A DNA stretch of 64,000 bases from Microplitis mediator. Its lineage: Eukaryota; Arthropoda; Insecta; Hymenoptera; Braconidae. Shown one piece after another: positions 1 through 10,693 of this stretch. The position numbers were made by a program, and so were the translations under genes. The first letter of the stretch is position 1. The number at the start of each line of letters is the position of its first letter. Location of the stretch: contig NC_079971.1 of the NCBI RefSeq assembly GCF_029852145.1, positions 620,001 to 684,000 of the forward strand. The letters run 5' to 3'. The notes under the pieces are model-generated. The model searched no databases. It was not told the origin of the DNA and saw only the letters and a program-made list of their open reading frames with translations.

Positions 1-391
1 AACTAGATGGACACAAAGTGGAAAATCTTCCACGCTGGCTTTCTTTTTACCGAGATCGAAAATACGGATCTTGGGGTCTGGAACTCCTCGACAAAACCGG
101 GATTTTGGGTACGGCTTGTTTTTGCAGTAGCGATAACTGGAAAATTAAAAAATGATTACGTTAATTTTATCATTATAAAATTTAATAATTGCGTCATATG
201 GCATAACCCAACTTTTAGATTAAATTTTTGAAAATTAATAAAAAATCGTGTCAATGAATGAATTAATTGCAGTAATTAATTAATTAATTTAATTGAAGAA
301 GTGATGATTGGAGTTGATGAATTTTTAATAATTAATTGAATTAAAAAAAAAAACAAAGCATGACTTACCACCTAGCTGGACGACGACCCAT
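1..391 (-). CDS. RpL10: Ribosomal protein L10 (uL16), N-terminal part, truncated by the window edge
   Basis: Cytosolic 60S ribosomal protein uL16, a late-joining subunit near the peptidyl-transferase centre. Coding exon 1 is 391 down to 369 and starts MGRRPAR; the donor GT is at 368-367. Exon 2 is 136 down to 1, with acceptor AG at 138-137. The split codon joins as TGT (Cys), giving MGRRPARCYRYC, then KNKPYPKSRFCRG and FPLCVHLV, the near-invariant start of animal RpL10. The frame is open to base 1 and the rest lies outside the window. An AG at 400-399 just upstream of the ATG suggests a 5'UTR intron. The 74-residue plus-strand ORF over exon 2 is an antisense shadow. Confidence 0.95.
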
Positions 392-660
392 CTTGGAACT
401 GTAAAAAAATACAAAATAACAATAAGATAACGAAAAATATAAGTACGTATTTATAAATAAACAAATAAACTTTATGAATATTTATAATTTTAGTTAATTA
501 TCACAAAGATTGATTATTGTTCAACAGATCAATAAATAAAACTTTACCGAGTAACCGTTTCCTTTGAGGTTGTTCCAAAAAAAGGATAGAAGACAGAAGT
601 AGGCTGCGGGTCGTTTTGTTTGAGTCTGAGTTCTGTTGAATTAAGTTGAAAGGCAGATGG
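392..660 (-). promoter_or_regulatory. RpL10 5'UTR exon and probable promoter
   Basis: On the minus strand a 5'UTR piece (398-392) follows an acceptor AG at 400-399. A CGG|GTAAAGT-like donor at about 548-546 ends a probable non-coding first exon. Pyrimidine runs on the minus strand at about 587-575 and 655-645 (CCTTT type) could be the TOP/TCT initiator typical of ribosomal-protein genes; the exact start site cannot be fixed from sequence alone. Confidence 0.5.
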
Positions 661-771
661 CGGCAAATTCAAAAAGCTGTGAGTCGATAAGTTACCTCAT
701 GAACTTTGGCGCGTAGTTTAAATTATTAACGATTTTTTTTTACGAAAATTTTGAATCACAAAAGTGAAATA

Positions 772-1117
772 AAATCAATTCGTGGTCAAAAAAAATTTTT
801 AGTCAGCCCCAGATCCACTACAGCAGCTCACAACACAAAAGTGGTCCTCTGAGGGGTCGACCCTGCATAAAATTTTTTTTTCGGGGAGCAATTGACTTGA
901 AATCAATTCTAGATCATTCGTGGGCACGGAAATAAGTAAAAGAAATTCAATTTGTGGTGAAAAAAAATTTTTAAGAAGCCTCAGACCCACTACAGCATCT
1001 CACAGCAGCTTACAACACAAAAGTGGCCCTCTGAGGGGTTGATCCACCATCAAGTTTTTTTTCGAGGATCCATTGTCCCCAAATTGTTTTTACTCCATTC
1101 GTTGGCGCGAAAATAAG
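772..1117. repeat. Diverged tandem duplication, two ~173-bp units
   Basis: Unit 1 (about 772-942) and unit 2 (about 943-1117) share in order AATTCGTGGT/AATTTGTGGT, CACTACAGCA, CACAACACAAAAGTGG, CCTCTGAGGGG and a CATTCGT-GGCGCG/GGCACG tail. Unit 2 carries a short internal duplication near CAGCATCTCACAGCAGCTTA. No coding potential was seen. Confidence 0.75.
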
Positions 1118-1119
1118 TA

Positions 1120-1640
1120 CCCTCGCAGATTTGAATCACGGTGGAAATACCGTGGAAGTGTAAACACCGTGCACGGAAAAAAATGAACTATATAAATTGC
1201 GAATGACAAGTAATATAATGACAAAGTGATCAGTAAATACCATCATTCTAAATAGTAATTTTGTCATTTATGATTAAAATGTAAATAATTACAGGATAAG
1301 TATGAAAATTTATTGTTTACTTAAGAAAAATTACGATTTGAACTTTGAAAATCGTAACTGATACTTAGAAAATAGACGACACTTATTATAAAATTTACTA
1401 TTTGAATGTTAAAATTTCCCATATTGACAACCGGTTTCCGGGTTATAATTTCAAATAGTAATTTTTAAAGTTTTTTTTTTTCTGTGTGGATTCACCGCGG
1501 TTACACGGTGGGTTTGTTCCATTTCACCACCGGGTTCCATGCTGTATCCACCGCGTAATCACAGTGAAAACACCGTGTATACACGGTGGTAAAATGGAAC
1601 AAACCCACCGTGTTTCCACCGTGATTCAAATCTGCGAGGG
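1120..1640. mobile_element. Non-autonomous TIR element with 28-bp perfect inverted termini
   Basis: The 28 bases at 1120-1147 (beginning CCCTCGCAGATTTG) are the exact reverse complement of 1613-1640. The interior repeats CACGGTGG/CCACCGTG, including an inner inverted pair at about 1506-1532 and 1585-1612. TA precedes the left end and ATA follows the right end. No transposase is present. A second element (1172-1486) sits inside; without it this element would be about 205 bp. Confidence 0.85.
1172..1486. mobile_element. CACGG-terminus element nested in the 1120-1640 element, TG duplication
   Basis: Left terminus CACGGAAAAAAATG and right terminus TTTTTTTTTTCTGTG form an imperfect inverted repeat. 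It is flanked on both sides by TG (1170-1171 and 1487-1488), consistent with a 2-bp target duplication. The interior repeats AATAGTAATTTT-like stretches. It belongs to the same structural class as 17014-17927, 41158-42101, 47825-49345, 51787-52006 and 60679-60921. Confidence 0.75.
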
Positions 1641-2424
1641 ATAGAAAAAATTCATTCGTGACGAAATAAATTTTTTTTTAAATCCTTATCAAAATTACAA
1701 TTGACGAAATTGTCAGCAAATTCGGGCAGCAGATTTTAGGTAATTTCAATATCAAATTACTGTCAATTTCAAGCTAAAGTGGCTATTAGGGTTGAGGACT
1801 TCGTGTAAACATGATACTTATGAATGAGACATGAATTACGTGATCAGAAATATATTATCAAGTACAGTCGTAATTAATACTGTGTATAGATATCGCACGT
1901 GCGCCTGAGTAAGGAAAGTTTCCGCAGATTTCATTTCGGTCATATTTTCGTCGTTTTGTATCCGAGCAAATTTGTTGCAGGAAAATTAAAAAAAAACAAT
2001 TCTTCTGATGTAATTTTGAAAAGAAAAATGATTACGTTATCCGTCAGACGGCGTTGGCAATCAATAAAAATGGCCGTCTCTTGTTCTTTTTTAAATTAGT
2101 ATAATTTTTTTTTACTCCAGTAAATGTTACCTTGTCACTGACAATTAATAACAATTAATAATAATTAACGACTATTCATTAGTAATAACAATAATTAGTG
2201 CCATGACAAGTGATTTTATTCATTACAACTTAAATGACAGCTAGTATTTTACCGAAAGTGTATTGACTAGTAATAAATATCTATAGGTATTTATTAGTTA
2301 ATTATTTATTGATTATTAATAATAATAATTATTAATTACAAAATGAAAAATTTATTTTTAGATGCACGTGATTTGATTAATTGCATCTTGATAATTACTG
2401 ATATTTATAAATTAATAAAATAAA
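1641..2424. other. Spacer upstream of the CUEDC1-like gene
   Basis: AT-rich spacer. The 66-codon ORF at 1899-2099 has no recognisable features and was not called. The promoter and 5'UTR of the gene at 2425 presumably lie here, but no core element stands out. Confidence 0.4.
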
Positions 2425-4167
2425 ATGGCATCGGCAGCTGAGCAACAACAAACGACACTGGAATTTTATCAAGCGATGGCTGATTTCAAAAATATGTTTC
2501 CTCAAATGGATGATGATGTCATCGAAGTAATTGCTAAGTAATTTAATTGTTTATGCAGATAATTAATTCGTGTAATTTTAGGCCGTGCTGAGGTCGAACC
2601 AGGGAGCGGTTGACACGACTATCGATCAGCTGCTGGCAATGAGCACCGACAATGAGAACGAAAAGATCCGCAGCGAACTGGAACAAAGTGACGGTTCCGC
2701 AGACTCATCACCCAAAGCTGCCGTTCACCAGGAAGTTCTCGTTGGTGTCGACGCCCCTGACGCAAAGCAATCAAAGAACACCAACAAGTGGAAGCCTCCA
2801 CTGCTGGGACCGCTGCCGGATTCCTTTCTCAGAATTCCCCAGCAGATTCTCGAAGACGCGCATGACCCCGTGGCTCAAGAGAATTCTCTGCTGGAGGACG
2901 AGAGGATCGCCATGTTTTTACAGAATGAGGAATTCATGAGTGAGCTGAGATGGAATGAAGACTTTTTAAATACTCTGGAGCATGGTAACTTTAATTGGCC
3001 ATTCATTCGATCCCTTAAGGGGGGGTAAGGTTTTAAAGGCGAAAAAAAAGCATATTTTTGTGATTTTTTACCGGCGAGATGAGTAATATAATTTCATTAA
3101 CCTTAATCACATATTATTGTACAACTTTTAAAGAATATCAGAAAAAATTTTCAACGAAAAATATTGATTAATAAGCTGGTGACGTTGAATCTCCGGAGGT
3201 GCCTCGAAAAAAAGTCGTTTTGCGGTGAACATCATAACTCGTTACCGGATCATCGGAAAAAAAAAAATTGATATGCATTTTAAAGTTGATGTATTTCTCG
3301 AGGTAACCACGAAGAGTTTTTTTTTTTTTTTTTTTTTTCGATTTTTTGCAGCACTTGGAAGTGAAAAACGCGATTTTAGCTCAAAAAATTGCGGTTAATT
3401 TGTTATTAAAAAATATAAAAAAATGAAAAACAAAAAAAAACTCTTCGTAGTTACCTGTTGATTTATGTGAAGAAGTAATGTTCAAATTTTCAAAGGCATC
3501 GGTTCAGTACATTTTGAGTTATGATGTTCACGGACTTTAAAAATAACGTTTTCGGGAAAATCCATTTAAAGTTTTTTATTCGTGAAAATTTGAAATAAAC
3601 TATCAATCAAAGAATATGAATTTTTATACTTATATTGAGTCATCAGTTTACATCCTTTGAAACACACATAGCCGGAGAAAGGGATTCGGAAGAACAAAGA
3701 AAATTGCAGCTGATTTCTACTAGGGGTATGTAGGGGCAGGTCGGGCAGGTATAAAAATCAGGTATACCGGCCGGTCATTTGAAACGCCGTAACTCCGTTA
3801 GTTTTACTCGGATTGATTTAAAATTTGTACACAATATTCTTGACATATTGTTCATTCAGAAAAAAAATTAAAAAAAAAATTTTTTTAAATAATTTTAAAA
3901 CCCTACCCCCTTAATTCAATTTTTGGTGATTTATTCAAATTTATTATTTCAGATTCAAAGTTACATGGATCCGAAAAATGCAGCGGAACAGACGAAGATT
4001 TATTCAGGGAACGTTTAAAAAATATGGGAAAAGTATCGCGACGTAAATTTGCTCAACTGACTAAAGTATTTACGCGAACTAAGAAACGCGGCGGACGTCA
4101 ATTATTACCCCCGACGGCATCCTGTGACGATCTTCTGGACCCTGAGGACTCGAGGTCTCAAAGTTAA
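2425..4167 (+). CDS. CUEDC1: CUE domain-containing protein 1-like
   Basis: Three exons: 2425-2526, 2582-2984 and 3953-4167 (720 bp, 239 aa). The ATG begins MASAAEQQQTTLEF. Exon 1 ends ...DDDVIE at a GTAATT donor and exon 2 resumes AVLRSNQGAVDTTIDQLL; together these make the CUE fold (about residues 13-55) with the MFP and LL-type positions that contact ubiquitin. Exon 3 carries the conserved LFRERLKNMGKVSRRKF motif and a basic region, then ends at TAA. The order of a CUE domain, an acidic/proline-rich middle and this C-terminal motif matches animal CUEDC1. Known role: ubiquitin binding, otherwise poorly characterised. An AATAAA lies at about 4197. Intron 2 contains a foldback element. It converges on WASHC4. 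Confidence 0.88.
3225..3531. repeat. Foldback element in CUEDC1 intron 2
   Basis: GTGAACATCATAACTC at 3225-3240 pairs perfectly with 3516-3531. Further in, AGGTAACCACGAAGAGTTTT (3301-3320) pairs with AACTCTTCGTAGTTACCT (3439-3456). It is an imperfect hairpin of about 307 bp with poly(T)/poly(A) runs and no ORF, a MITE-like structure. Confidence 0.75.
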
Positions 4168-5005
4168 ATCACTGAAATCCAACAGGCGGCTAGTGCAATA
4201 AAAAAAACGTCTAGCTCTAGCTCTGACAGACTCGAGACTCCGAGTCGTCTCCAGAGCAAATTCGTTCATTATATATTTAAAATATAATAATTGAAGTAGA
4301 TAAATTGAGGTAAAATCCAAACGGTTATTTAGTTTTAGCACTTGAGAGACTGAATCAATTGGCATTTTTTTTCTCCGGCTCGTTGATTTTTATTTTATTT
4401 TTTAATCGTAATCGTACAAATATTTAGACTGAGTTATGTATACTATTGTTATTATTTTTTTTTTTATTCAGTGATATATCAGCACCCTAGTCATGTTAGT
4501 CATTAATCATTGTGATTTATTTGTAATTATTACGCCATTTTTTTTTTAGATGGAAACTTTTGTTGGTCATAAAAAAAGTTGAAACACTTTTTAATTTTTT
4601 TTAATTTACGTAGAGGACACGGGGTGTAGTGGGCCCCTAGATTATTTTTTTTATGACAAAGTGGCAATTCTGCCCGCCAAAAATCTAAAATCAAAATTTT
4701 TTTAATTGCTGGGTGATGAAAAATTTTCTTGCGATTAATGTAAAGTGAAAGCAATAAAATTTTTTTAATTTTTTTAGAGGCTTGAGTAGATTCCAATATT
4801 TTATTAATTAATTAAAAAATTTAAGTAACATTTTTTATGACCAAAGATAATCTTGAATTTTTATCATCTACTTAAAGCTTAATTGTGATTCTTAATTAAT
4901 TTAAATTAAAAAAAAAATAAATCAATATGAAACAAGTTTATCTTTTATGAAAACAATAAATGTATTTAAAAACCATTAAAATAATTATACTTAAACTCTT
5001 AATTA
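4168..5005. other. 3' spacer between convergent CUEDC1 and WASHC4
   Basis: Contains the CUEDC1 3'UTR with AATAAA near 4197 and AT-rich sequence holding the WASHC4 3'UTR. The 86- and 88-codon ORFs here look spurious. No repeat was recognised. Confidence 0.4.
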
Positions 5006-8000
5006 TTAATAATCTGACTGTTTAAAAAAAACTCTTGCACCAGATAGACTGTAGTAGAGCAACTGGAACTCGGCACTTCTTTCCGCGAGTCTCTTTAGCG
5101 TCAGCGCTCTTGTCTGCTGAAGTTTTTCGTCGTCGCCTTCGATGCTCTCCGCCAGTTTTTTCTCCCGGTTCAAGTGCGCATTGACGGTTTCGAACCACTG
5201 CAGCCCGTCTAATTCTGCGCTTTGCTCCAGCAGAGCATTGATGTAGGCAATGCCCATCGCGAACCCGTCATCAGTGAACGCGGCGCCGTCCTTATTCTTC
5301 TTGAATATCTTTTCCTTGTTCGCCACCGCGTTGTCAACGAAACTCAGCGTCAGCGGCGGAACTATCGCGTAAAACTGCTGCAGGTGATGGGACTTGGTGT
5401 CCCGGAACGCCGAAGCAAAGACATCAACCAGCAGCTTAAAGTACTGGATACCTTCAGTAAAATTCCTTACCAGGTTTCCAATGTCGTCATCCAGTCTCTT
5501 AGCAGCTGCTTGACTGGTCTCCGAGTACTTCAACTCTCTGGCTGCGGTTTCGAATGCCGGCGTGTTGATGTCTGGGAGAAAAGACACCGCGTTTGCACAA
5601 GCATGGAGTCCGCCAGATCTAATTAATCTCACGTATCCCAGGGCATTTCCGATCTGCGTTATCAGCTGTCTGAAGTGGTCCAGGTAGCTGAGGTCATTGG
5701 ACATTCCCAGCTTGCGTATCCCCTTCTGGAATTTCTCAGCCCGCTCGTAAGTATAAGGCGTCAAGTCACGTTCCCGCTGACTCTTGATGAACCTGATGTC
5801 CTTCAATAGTCTAGACTTTATGTGCTCATCAAACAGAAACTGGGAGAAGGTATGAAGCTTTACGCGCAGAAACTGATACACAAAATTAACTGTCGTGCTC
5901 ATTATTCCCGTACCATGTGTGCGAATTGAGTTAGCGGTATGACGAATCCCGATTGTATTCAAATGTTTATTCGCGCTAGTGTGCTCGATGAATGTCTGAG
6001 TGTTCAAATTGTAGAGATACTTTGAAACAAAGACATGGATATTGCGCATTATCTCTAGCGCATCTAGACCCTGCTCCAGAGTCTGAGTGGGCAAGTGGTT
6101 CTGGACCGAATCGAGACCCAATTTGTATTTAGCCAGGGCGTGCATCGTCTTGTAGGTCTTCCAGTCGTGCAGAGCAACGGTAGTGAGATTATAGAATATG
6201 TCATCTAGGTAGTGCTCAACAAATCTCTTGGCGCTGATCAAATTGCCCGCGATCGGTAGTGGCAGAGATCTGACAATTCTCCCGGCGTCTTTGGCCCCCA
6301 CCTTGAAGGGGTTCGTGGTGTCGAGTTTCAGATGGGCGTGGACGTGAAGCCGAAGACTTGTTTCTATTTCCCTGCAAGCTGGTTCCAGGATAAACTTTAC
6401 CACAGCTTCCTTGAGCTCGTTGACTCGGGTCGCGGTCAGCTCTGAGGGTTCCTGGCGAATCACTGCACTGTTGAAGGCATTAAGAAGATGGACTAGATGA
6501 CTTATGTCCTGCGTGCTCTCGGCGACGCACATGAAATACGCGGGAATCATCGACTGGTGATGCAACAAGACCGAGTAATCGCAAGCTTCGGCGACGTTCG
6601 CATGCAAATCAGCAATAATGTCATAGTCATCGAGCTTCTGCTTTAGTTTTATCACTTCCTCGTCTTTGAACGCGTCCGCGAGTTGTCTGACGCAGGACAG
6701 CGCGCATCTTACTATCAGCCTGCGATCAGCGGAGCCGGGCCCGTTGATCAGTTTCATGCTCAGACAAGTCAGTGACAAGGCATCCAATTTTTCCCTACTG
6801 TAGCCTTGGTCTTTTTGGATCAATCCTTTGCGCGCGTTCTCCAGTATCACCAGGATCTCGTAGCTCAGATACTGGAGCCCGCGACTCTGCGCCTGCACCA
6901 CCATGGGACCCAGCGAGTGCACAGTCATCTCCAGAGTTCGCTGGACTTCAATCATTCTGCAAATAAGCTGGACAGTGCTTCTGTTCATGGGTTTCGCGAG
7001 AGCCGCGTGGACGTTCGTGATGAACGACACCTGCTCATTTATCTGCACCATCAAAGAAATCACTTCCTTTATCAGCAAATACTGTTTTTTTATATCAGAT
7101 ATCTGGAACTCGGTCCCACAGAGTAAATTTTTTGCTTCCACGCACCATTGCATCGATTTGTTTATCAATCCCCCGCAAGTTACTGATAACTTCTGCATCC
7201 TGACACCCAGAACTCGCTCTCCCACTGTATTATTTACAGTCCCCGCTTCGCTGCCAATGTAATCCGTCAGAAACTTGCTCGGAATCCAGACGATGTTCCC
7301 TACCAACGTCACCGCATACAGTTTCTTATTGACATCACAGAGTTTCTTGATCAGCTTCTTATCAGAGACTCCAAACAGCTTGACAGAGACCACCAGCCCG
7401 ACATTCAAACGTATCCAGGACCTGTTGATCAGACAAACGCTCGTTAGTTTCGATTCTACGTCATTGAGAACGTTTTTCAAATAACTTATCAGATGATCAT
7501 TCATCACCGGACTCTTCTTCACATCCATCACATGATCAATGGCCTTAAAAAACAAGTTCCTGGTCAGCAGCTGATTGTGCAGGTCCTTCAGCAGCTTGTC
7601 GAAGGTCATGAGCTTGGACTCGTTGACTGAAAACTTGCCGGGGTTGTGCATCACCGAGCGCACTTGGATCCGGTACTTCTTCCACTGGTCGAGGATCATC
7701 GGAAGCGAGTCGACGATCTCGTCCAAGGTTACCATGATGACAAACAAGTCCACCAGGTGCTCAATCAGCGCCGGCAGGTAGATCTCGTTGGTGCTGGTGG
7801 TCAAGCTCGAGAGCTGCTGGACTGTCAGGTGAATCACTGACATTATTCTGTTCACATACAGCGACAAATCCTGACAGTCTGTCAGCAGAGAATTGAAATT
7901 GTAATTATCAGTGTCCTTGTCACTTTTCTCCCCATGATTGAAGAGTTTCGTGTAATGATGCTGCGATTCCTGTTTAAGCAACCGGATTTCGCGACAAGTC

Positions 8001-8254
8001 GCCGCTACAGTAGCCAGTAATTTTGACAGATTCTTGTTCTCCATTTCTACTAGAGACATCAGACCTTCTTCCTCATTGCAGTGACAGATCAACCGAATCG
8101 GCCCCTCGATGATGTAATTTATTGACGACTTACTCTCGTACCAGTCTTCACTTAACCGATTAAATAATTTACTGTATTTACGCAATTGCACATTACCAGC
8201 AGCTTTATGAATCTCCTTGTCCCTGTCAGTGCTCCATCCTGGTGATTCAATCAT
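5006..8254 (-). CDS. WASHC4: WASH complex subunit 4 (SWIP), single exon
   Basis: An uninterrupted 1082-aa ORF. SWIP is a scaffold of the pentameric WASH complex, which drives Arp2/3 actin branching on endosomes for retromer-dependent sorting. Family blocks seen in order include DEIVDSLPMILDQWKKYR (about 180-195), a VHAHLKLDTTNPFKVGAKD block (about 655), FYNLTTVALHDWKTY, LEQGLDALEIMRNIHVFVS, NKHLNTIGIRHTANSIRTHG, FSQFLFDEHIKSRLLKDIRF, IGNALGYVRLIRSGGLH and IVPPLTLSFVDNAV followed by GAAFTDDGFAMG. Length is slightly below human (1173 aa); the acidic C-terminal tail is missing. The start MIESPGWSTD is the first ATG of the frame and aligns with the family start. It has no introns, unlike its neighbours. 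Many antisense ORFs overlap it and are shadows. Confidence 0.96.
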   Translation of the reverse strand: MIESPGWSTDRDKEIHKAAGNVQLRKYSKLFNRLSEDWYESKSSINYIIEGPIRLICHCNEEEGLMSLVEMENKNLSKLLATVAATCREIRLLKQESQHHYTKLFNHGEKSDKDTDNYNFNSLLTDCQDLSLYVNRIMSVIHLTVQQLSSLTTSTNEIYLPALIEHLVDLFVIMVTLDEIVDSLPMILDQWKKYRIQVRSVMHNPGKFSVNESKLMTFDKLLKDLHNQLLTRNLFFKAIDHVMDVKKSPVMNDHLISYLKNVLNDVESKLTSVCLINRSWIRLNVGLVVSVKLFGVSDKKLIKKLCDVNKKLYAVTLVGNIVWIPSKFLTDYIGSEAGTVNNTVGERVLGVRMQKLSVTCGGLINKSMQWCVEAKNLLCGTEFQISDIKKQYLLIKEVISLMVQINEQVSFITNVHAALAKPMNRSTVQLICRMIEVQRTLEMTVHSLGPMVVQAQSRGLQYLSYEILVILENARKGLIQKDQGYSREKLDALSLTCLSMKLINGPGSADRRLIVRCALSCVRQLADAFKDEEVIKLKQKLDDYDIIADLHANVAEACDYSVLLHHQSMIPAYFMCVAESTQDISHLVHLLNAFNSAVIRQEPSELTATRVNELKEAVVKFILEPACREIETSLRLHVHAHLKLDTTNPFKVGAKDAGRIVRSLPLPIAGNLISAKRFVEHYLDDIFYNLTTVALHDWKTYKTMHALAKYKLGLDSVQNHLPTQTLEQGLDALEIMRNIHVFVSKYLYNLNTQTFIEHTSANKHLNTIGIRHTANSIRTHGTGIMSTTVNFVYQFLRVKLHTFSQFLFDEHIKSRLLKDIRFIKSQRERDLTPYTYERAEKFQKGIRKLGMSNDLSYLDHFRQLITQIGNALGYVRLIRSGGLHACANAVSFLPDINTPAFETAARELKYSETSQAAAKRLDDDIGNLVRNFTEGIQYFKLLVDVFASAFRDTKSHHLQQFYAIVPPLTLSFVDNAVANKEKIFKKNKDGAAFTDDGFAMGIAYINALLEQSAELDGLQWFETVNAHLNREKKLAESIEGDDEKLQQTRALTLKRLAERSAEFQLLYYSLSGARVFFKQSDY

Positions 8255-8619
8255 TTTAAATTAAATATTTAGATAAAAACAGTCTTTGTAAATAATTGCA
8301 CTGCACTTTGAGGTTATCGACACAAATAAACTTTAAAATTTTTTATCATTATAAATAAATAATTATTTAATTAATTAGCAGTAATTATTTCTAATTAATT
8401 GTTAAAGATGTGGGTGGTTATTTGTTTACATTTATTTAATTAGTGTAATGTGAGTGCGTGGGAGCTGATGACAGGTGACAGATCCAAGGACTAGTGGCGC
8501 CAATTTCAAAAAACAATTTTTAAAATACTGGTAAATAATTTATTTATAATTTTTTTGATTAATTGGTGACTTAATGCTGATAAAAAATATAATTACTGAT
8601 GGGTTTACTTTTTGGGAAT
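8255..8619. other. Spacer between WASHC4 5' end and Rad17 3' end
   Basis: 365 bp between two genes in the same orientation. It should hold the WASHC4 promoter and 5'UTR and the Rad17 3'UTR. AT-rich, with no clear TATA box or repeat. Confidence 0.4.
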
Positions 8620-10693
8620 TTAATCGACTGCTTCGATGATGGTCTCTAGGTTCGGTGGATCTTTTACAGCCTTTGGGCGTATTATTGATCTGTAGTAACG
8701 TTCTTCGGCGACATTCAGGTCTCTTTGACTAAAAAAATTCATGAGAGCAATTAATTACAAGGTAATTAAGTTCGTAATTAGTTAATTAACAAGAAAATAA
8801 TAATTACTGTTTAGTTTCAGTTGATTTTGGTTTGCGTACGGGATTCCATCGTAACACAGGAGTCTCATTGCTGACCATCAACCCACGGATACAAAGTGAT
8901 AAATTTAATTTAGTGAGATTTGGATCCTGGAATTAAAAAATAAAATAGATAAATATTAAAAAATTAATAATTAAATTTAAAATGATCCTGAAGTTAGCAG
9001 ACAATTAAAAATTTCCGGATTTTTTTTCCAATAAATCAATAATAAAAAATAAAAACTAAAAATATGCATATGTAGAAAATTTTAAATACTACAGGTGCAA
9101 TTTTTTCAAATTTTTATTTTTTATTATTTACCGTCTTAAAGAGAACCCAAAAATTATTAGACGTCGGCTAACTTATGATCCTGAAGTTAGCAGACATTTA
9201 AAAATTTTTGAATTTTCGTATTTCAACAAATCAATAGCGAAAAAATAAAATAAAAATATGCACATGTAGAAAATTTGAAAAACTACAGGTGCAATTTTTT
9301 TTTTTGTTTTATCGTCTTAAAAAAAAATCCAAAAATTATTAAACGTCTGCTAACTTCAGTATCACAATTTAAAATCTTACCCGCCATTCACTGAACAAAG
9401 TGTCAGACAAACTCATAATATCTGACGCGACATCAACGTACTCTATTTTTTCCATAGTGTTCAGATAATTTTCATGCAAAAAGTGCAGGAAGACACTGGC
9501 ATGGGACTGGAAGTACGAGGCGATGTCATCGGGATCGTGAACGAACTTCCAGGACCCTGGTGCTTTGTCACTAGGTTCGCGTTTGGGGTTGATCACTCTC
9601 CCGACGCCATGCAGGAGACCCAGACTTTCTTCGCGGAGCTCGCAGTGACTGGTCGCTTGTCGACCGGGAACTTTAAGAGAAGTGAAGATGACATTCAGCA
9701 ACGTGCTGCGGACATCGCCGATGCTGTTGGACAAGACTTCGTCAATATTGTGCTGGGTTACGTGCAACATGTGTCTGGCTTTCGCGTTGAGGATCGCGGT
9801 GACCCGCTTCAGCATGTTCTTCATTGCCGCAGGAGTCGTCGCGTTGACGTTTATTTTGTCAATGTCATACTGGTCAACTATTTCAGCTGGGAATAGCGAC
9901 TGCTGGACTCTGCTGGCTTCCGAGTCTGGACAAATAAATACCAGGGGATGGGTTCCAAGTTCGTAATACTGCCTAAGGATTTAAAATAAAATTAATCATT
10001 GATTGGATGCCGGGGATTTAAAATTATAAGCTTACGTTAGTAAATCGTAGAAGCTTTGCTTGTCAAAAAAATAAACATTTGGAATGTCTTTGACCAGCAG
10101 GAGCTTGCGGTTTGATTGGTTGCTCAGAACTGAGTTGTATCTGGTAGCGCGGATAAAAAAATCGGAAAATTTATCAGCTTGCTTGATTGTCATGTAATTG
10201 TCGTTGATGTTAGCAGCCGAGTCGGAGGGAGTGATCCACTCGATGATGTCGAACTTGTTCTCCTTGGCGAGGACCTTCAGGGCTGCTGTTTTTCCACAAC
10301 CAGAGGGTCCGGAGAGCACGAGGATTCGTGGGACACCGGGCAGAGCCTTCTCTGTCAGCCAATCTGACAGTTCGTTCTGCTTCTGCTTACTGACGGCTAA
10401 CTCTGATGACTTCTGGGGATCACAGGCTTCAAGAAGTGTCGCTAGACTGCTGGTTTGGTCTTTGCGTCTGGTCACTGTCAGAGTGTCAATGTAATCTAGG
10501 TCCATTGGCTCCTGTCTGGGCTTCTTGGTCTCCTTCCGCGGTGGTGGGTCACTTGGACTGAAATCCATGTCCAGGTCCAGCCATCCGTTGTTACTTTTCT
10601 AAAATGTAAATAAATTTTTTTATTTTGAATTCGAACAGAGGATTTTATTATTTTTAAAAAATTATAACCAACCATTTTTTTTATCGGAGGCAT
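8620..10693 (-). CDS. Rad17: Checkpoint clamp loader Rad17
   Basis: Five exons on the minus strand: 10693-10673, 10598-10036, 9972-9381, 8926-8808 and 8728-8620 (1404 bp, 467 aa); all phases close. Rad17 replaces RFC1 in the clamp loader that places the 9-1-1 clamp on damaged DNA for ATR signalling, in the nucleus. Seen: ELAVSKQKQNELSDWL, Walker A GPSGCGKT (about 104-111), FFIRATRYNSVL, Walker-B-like LLLVKDIPN (about 172-180), GDVRSTLLNVIF with SLGLLHGVGRVINPKRE, and a FLHENYLNTMEKIEYV block. It is shorter than human (681 aa), with reduced termini. The first exon encodes only MPPIKKM; a later ATG (MDFSP) is a possible alternative start. Intron 3 carries a foldback-MITE dimer. Confidence 0.93.
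8982..9364. mobile_element. Head-to-tail dimer of the 9-bp-TSD foldback MITE, in Rad17 intron 3
   Basis: Two units, about 8982-9174 and 9175-9364, each begin ATGATCCTGAAGTTAGCAGA. The second ends GTCTGCTAACTTCAGTATCA; the first right end is cut to GTCGGCTAACTT just where the second starts. The outer flanks share AATTTAAA (8974-8981 and 9366-9373), as if the dimer inserted as one unit. Other family members are at 10944-11144, 13052-13248 and 32962-33165. Confidence 0.8.

Noticed and set aside
2529..2544. Later donor (CTAA|GTAATT) for CUEDC1 exon 1
   Set aside because: It would insert extra residues and shift the CUE domain; the donor at 2527 gives DDDVIE-AVLRSNQG, matching the family.
5222..7840. 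Seven plus-strand ORFs of 62-134 codons
   Set aside because: All are antisense to the WASHC4 exon and show no family features.
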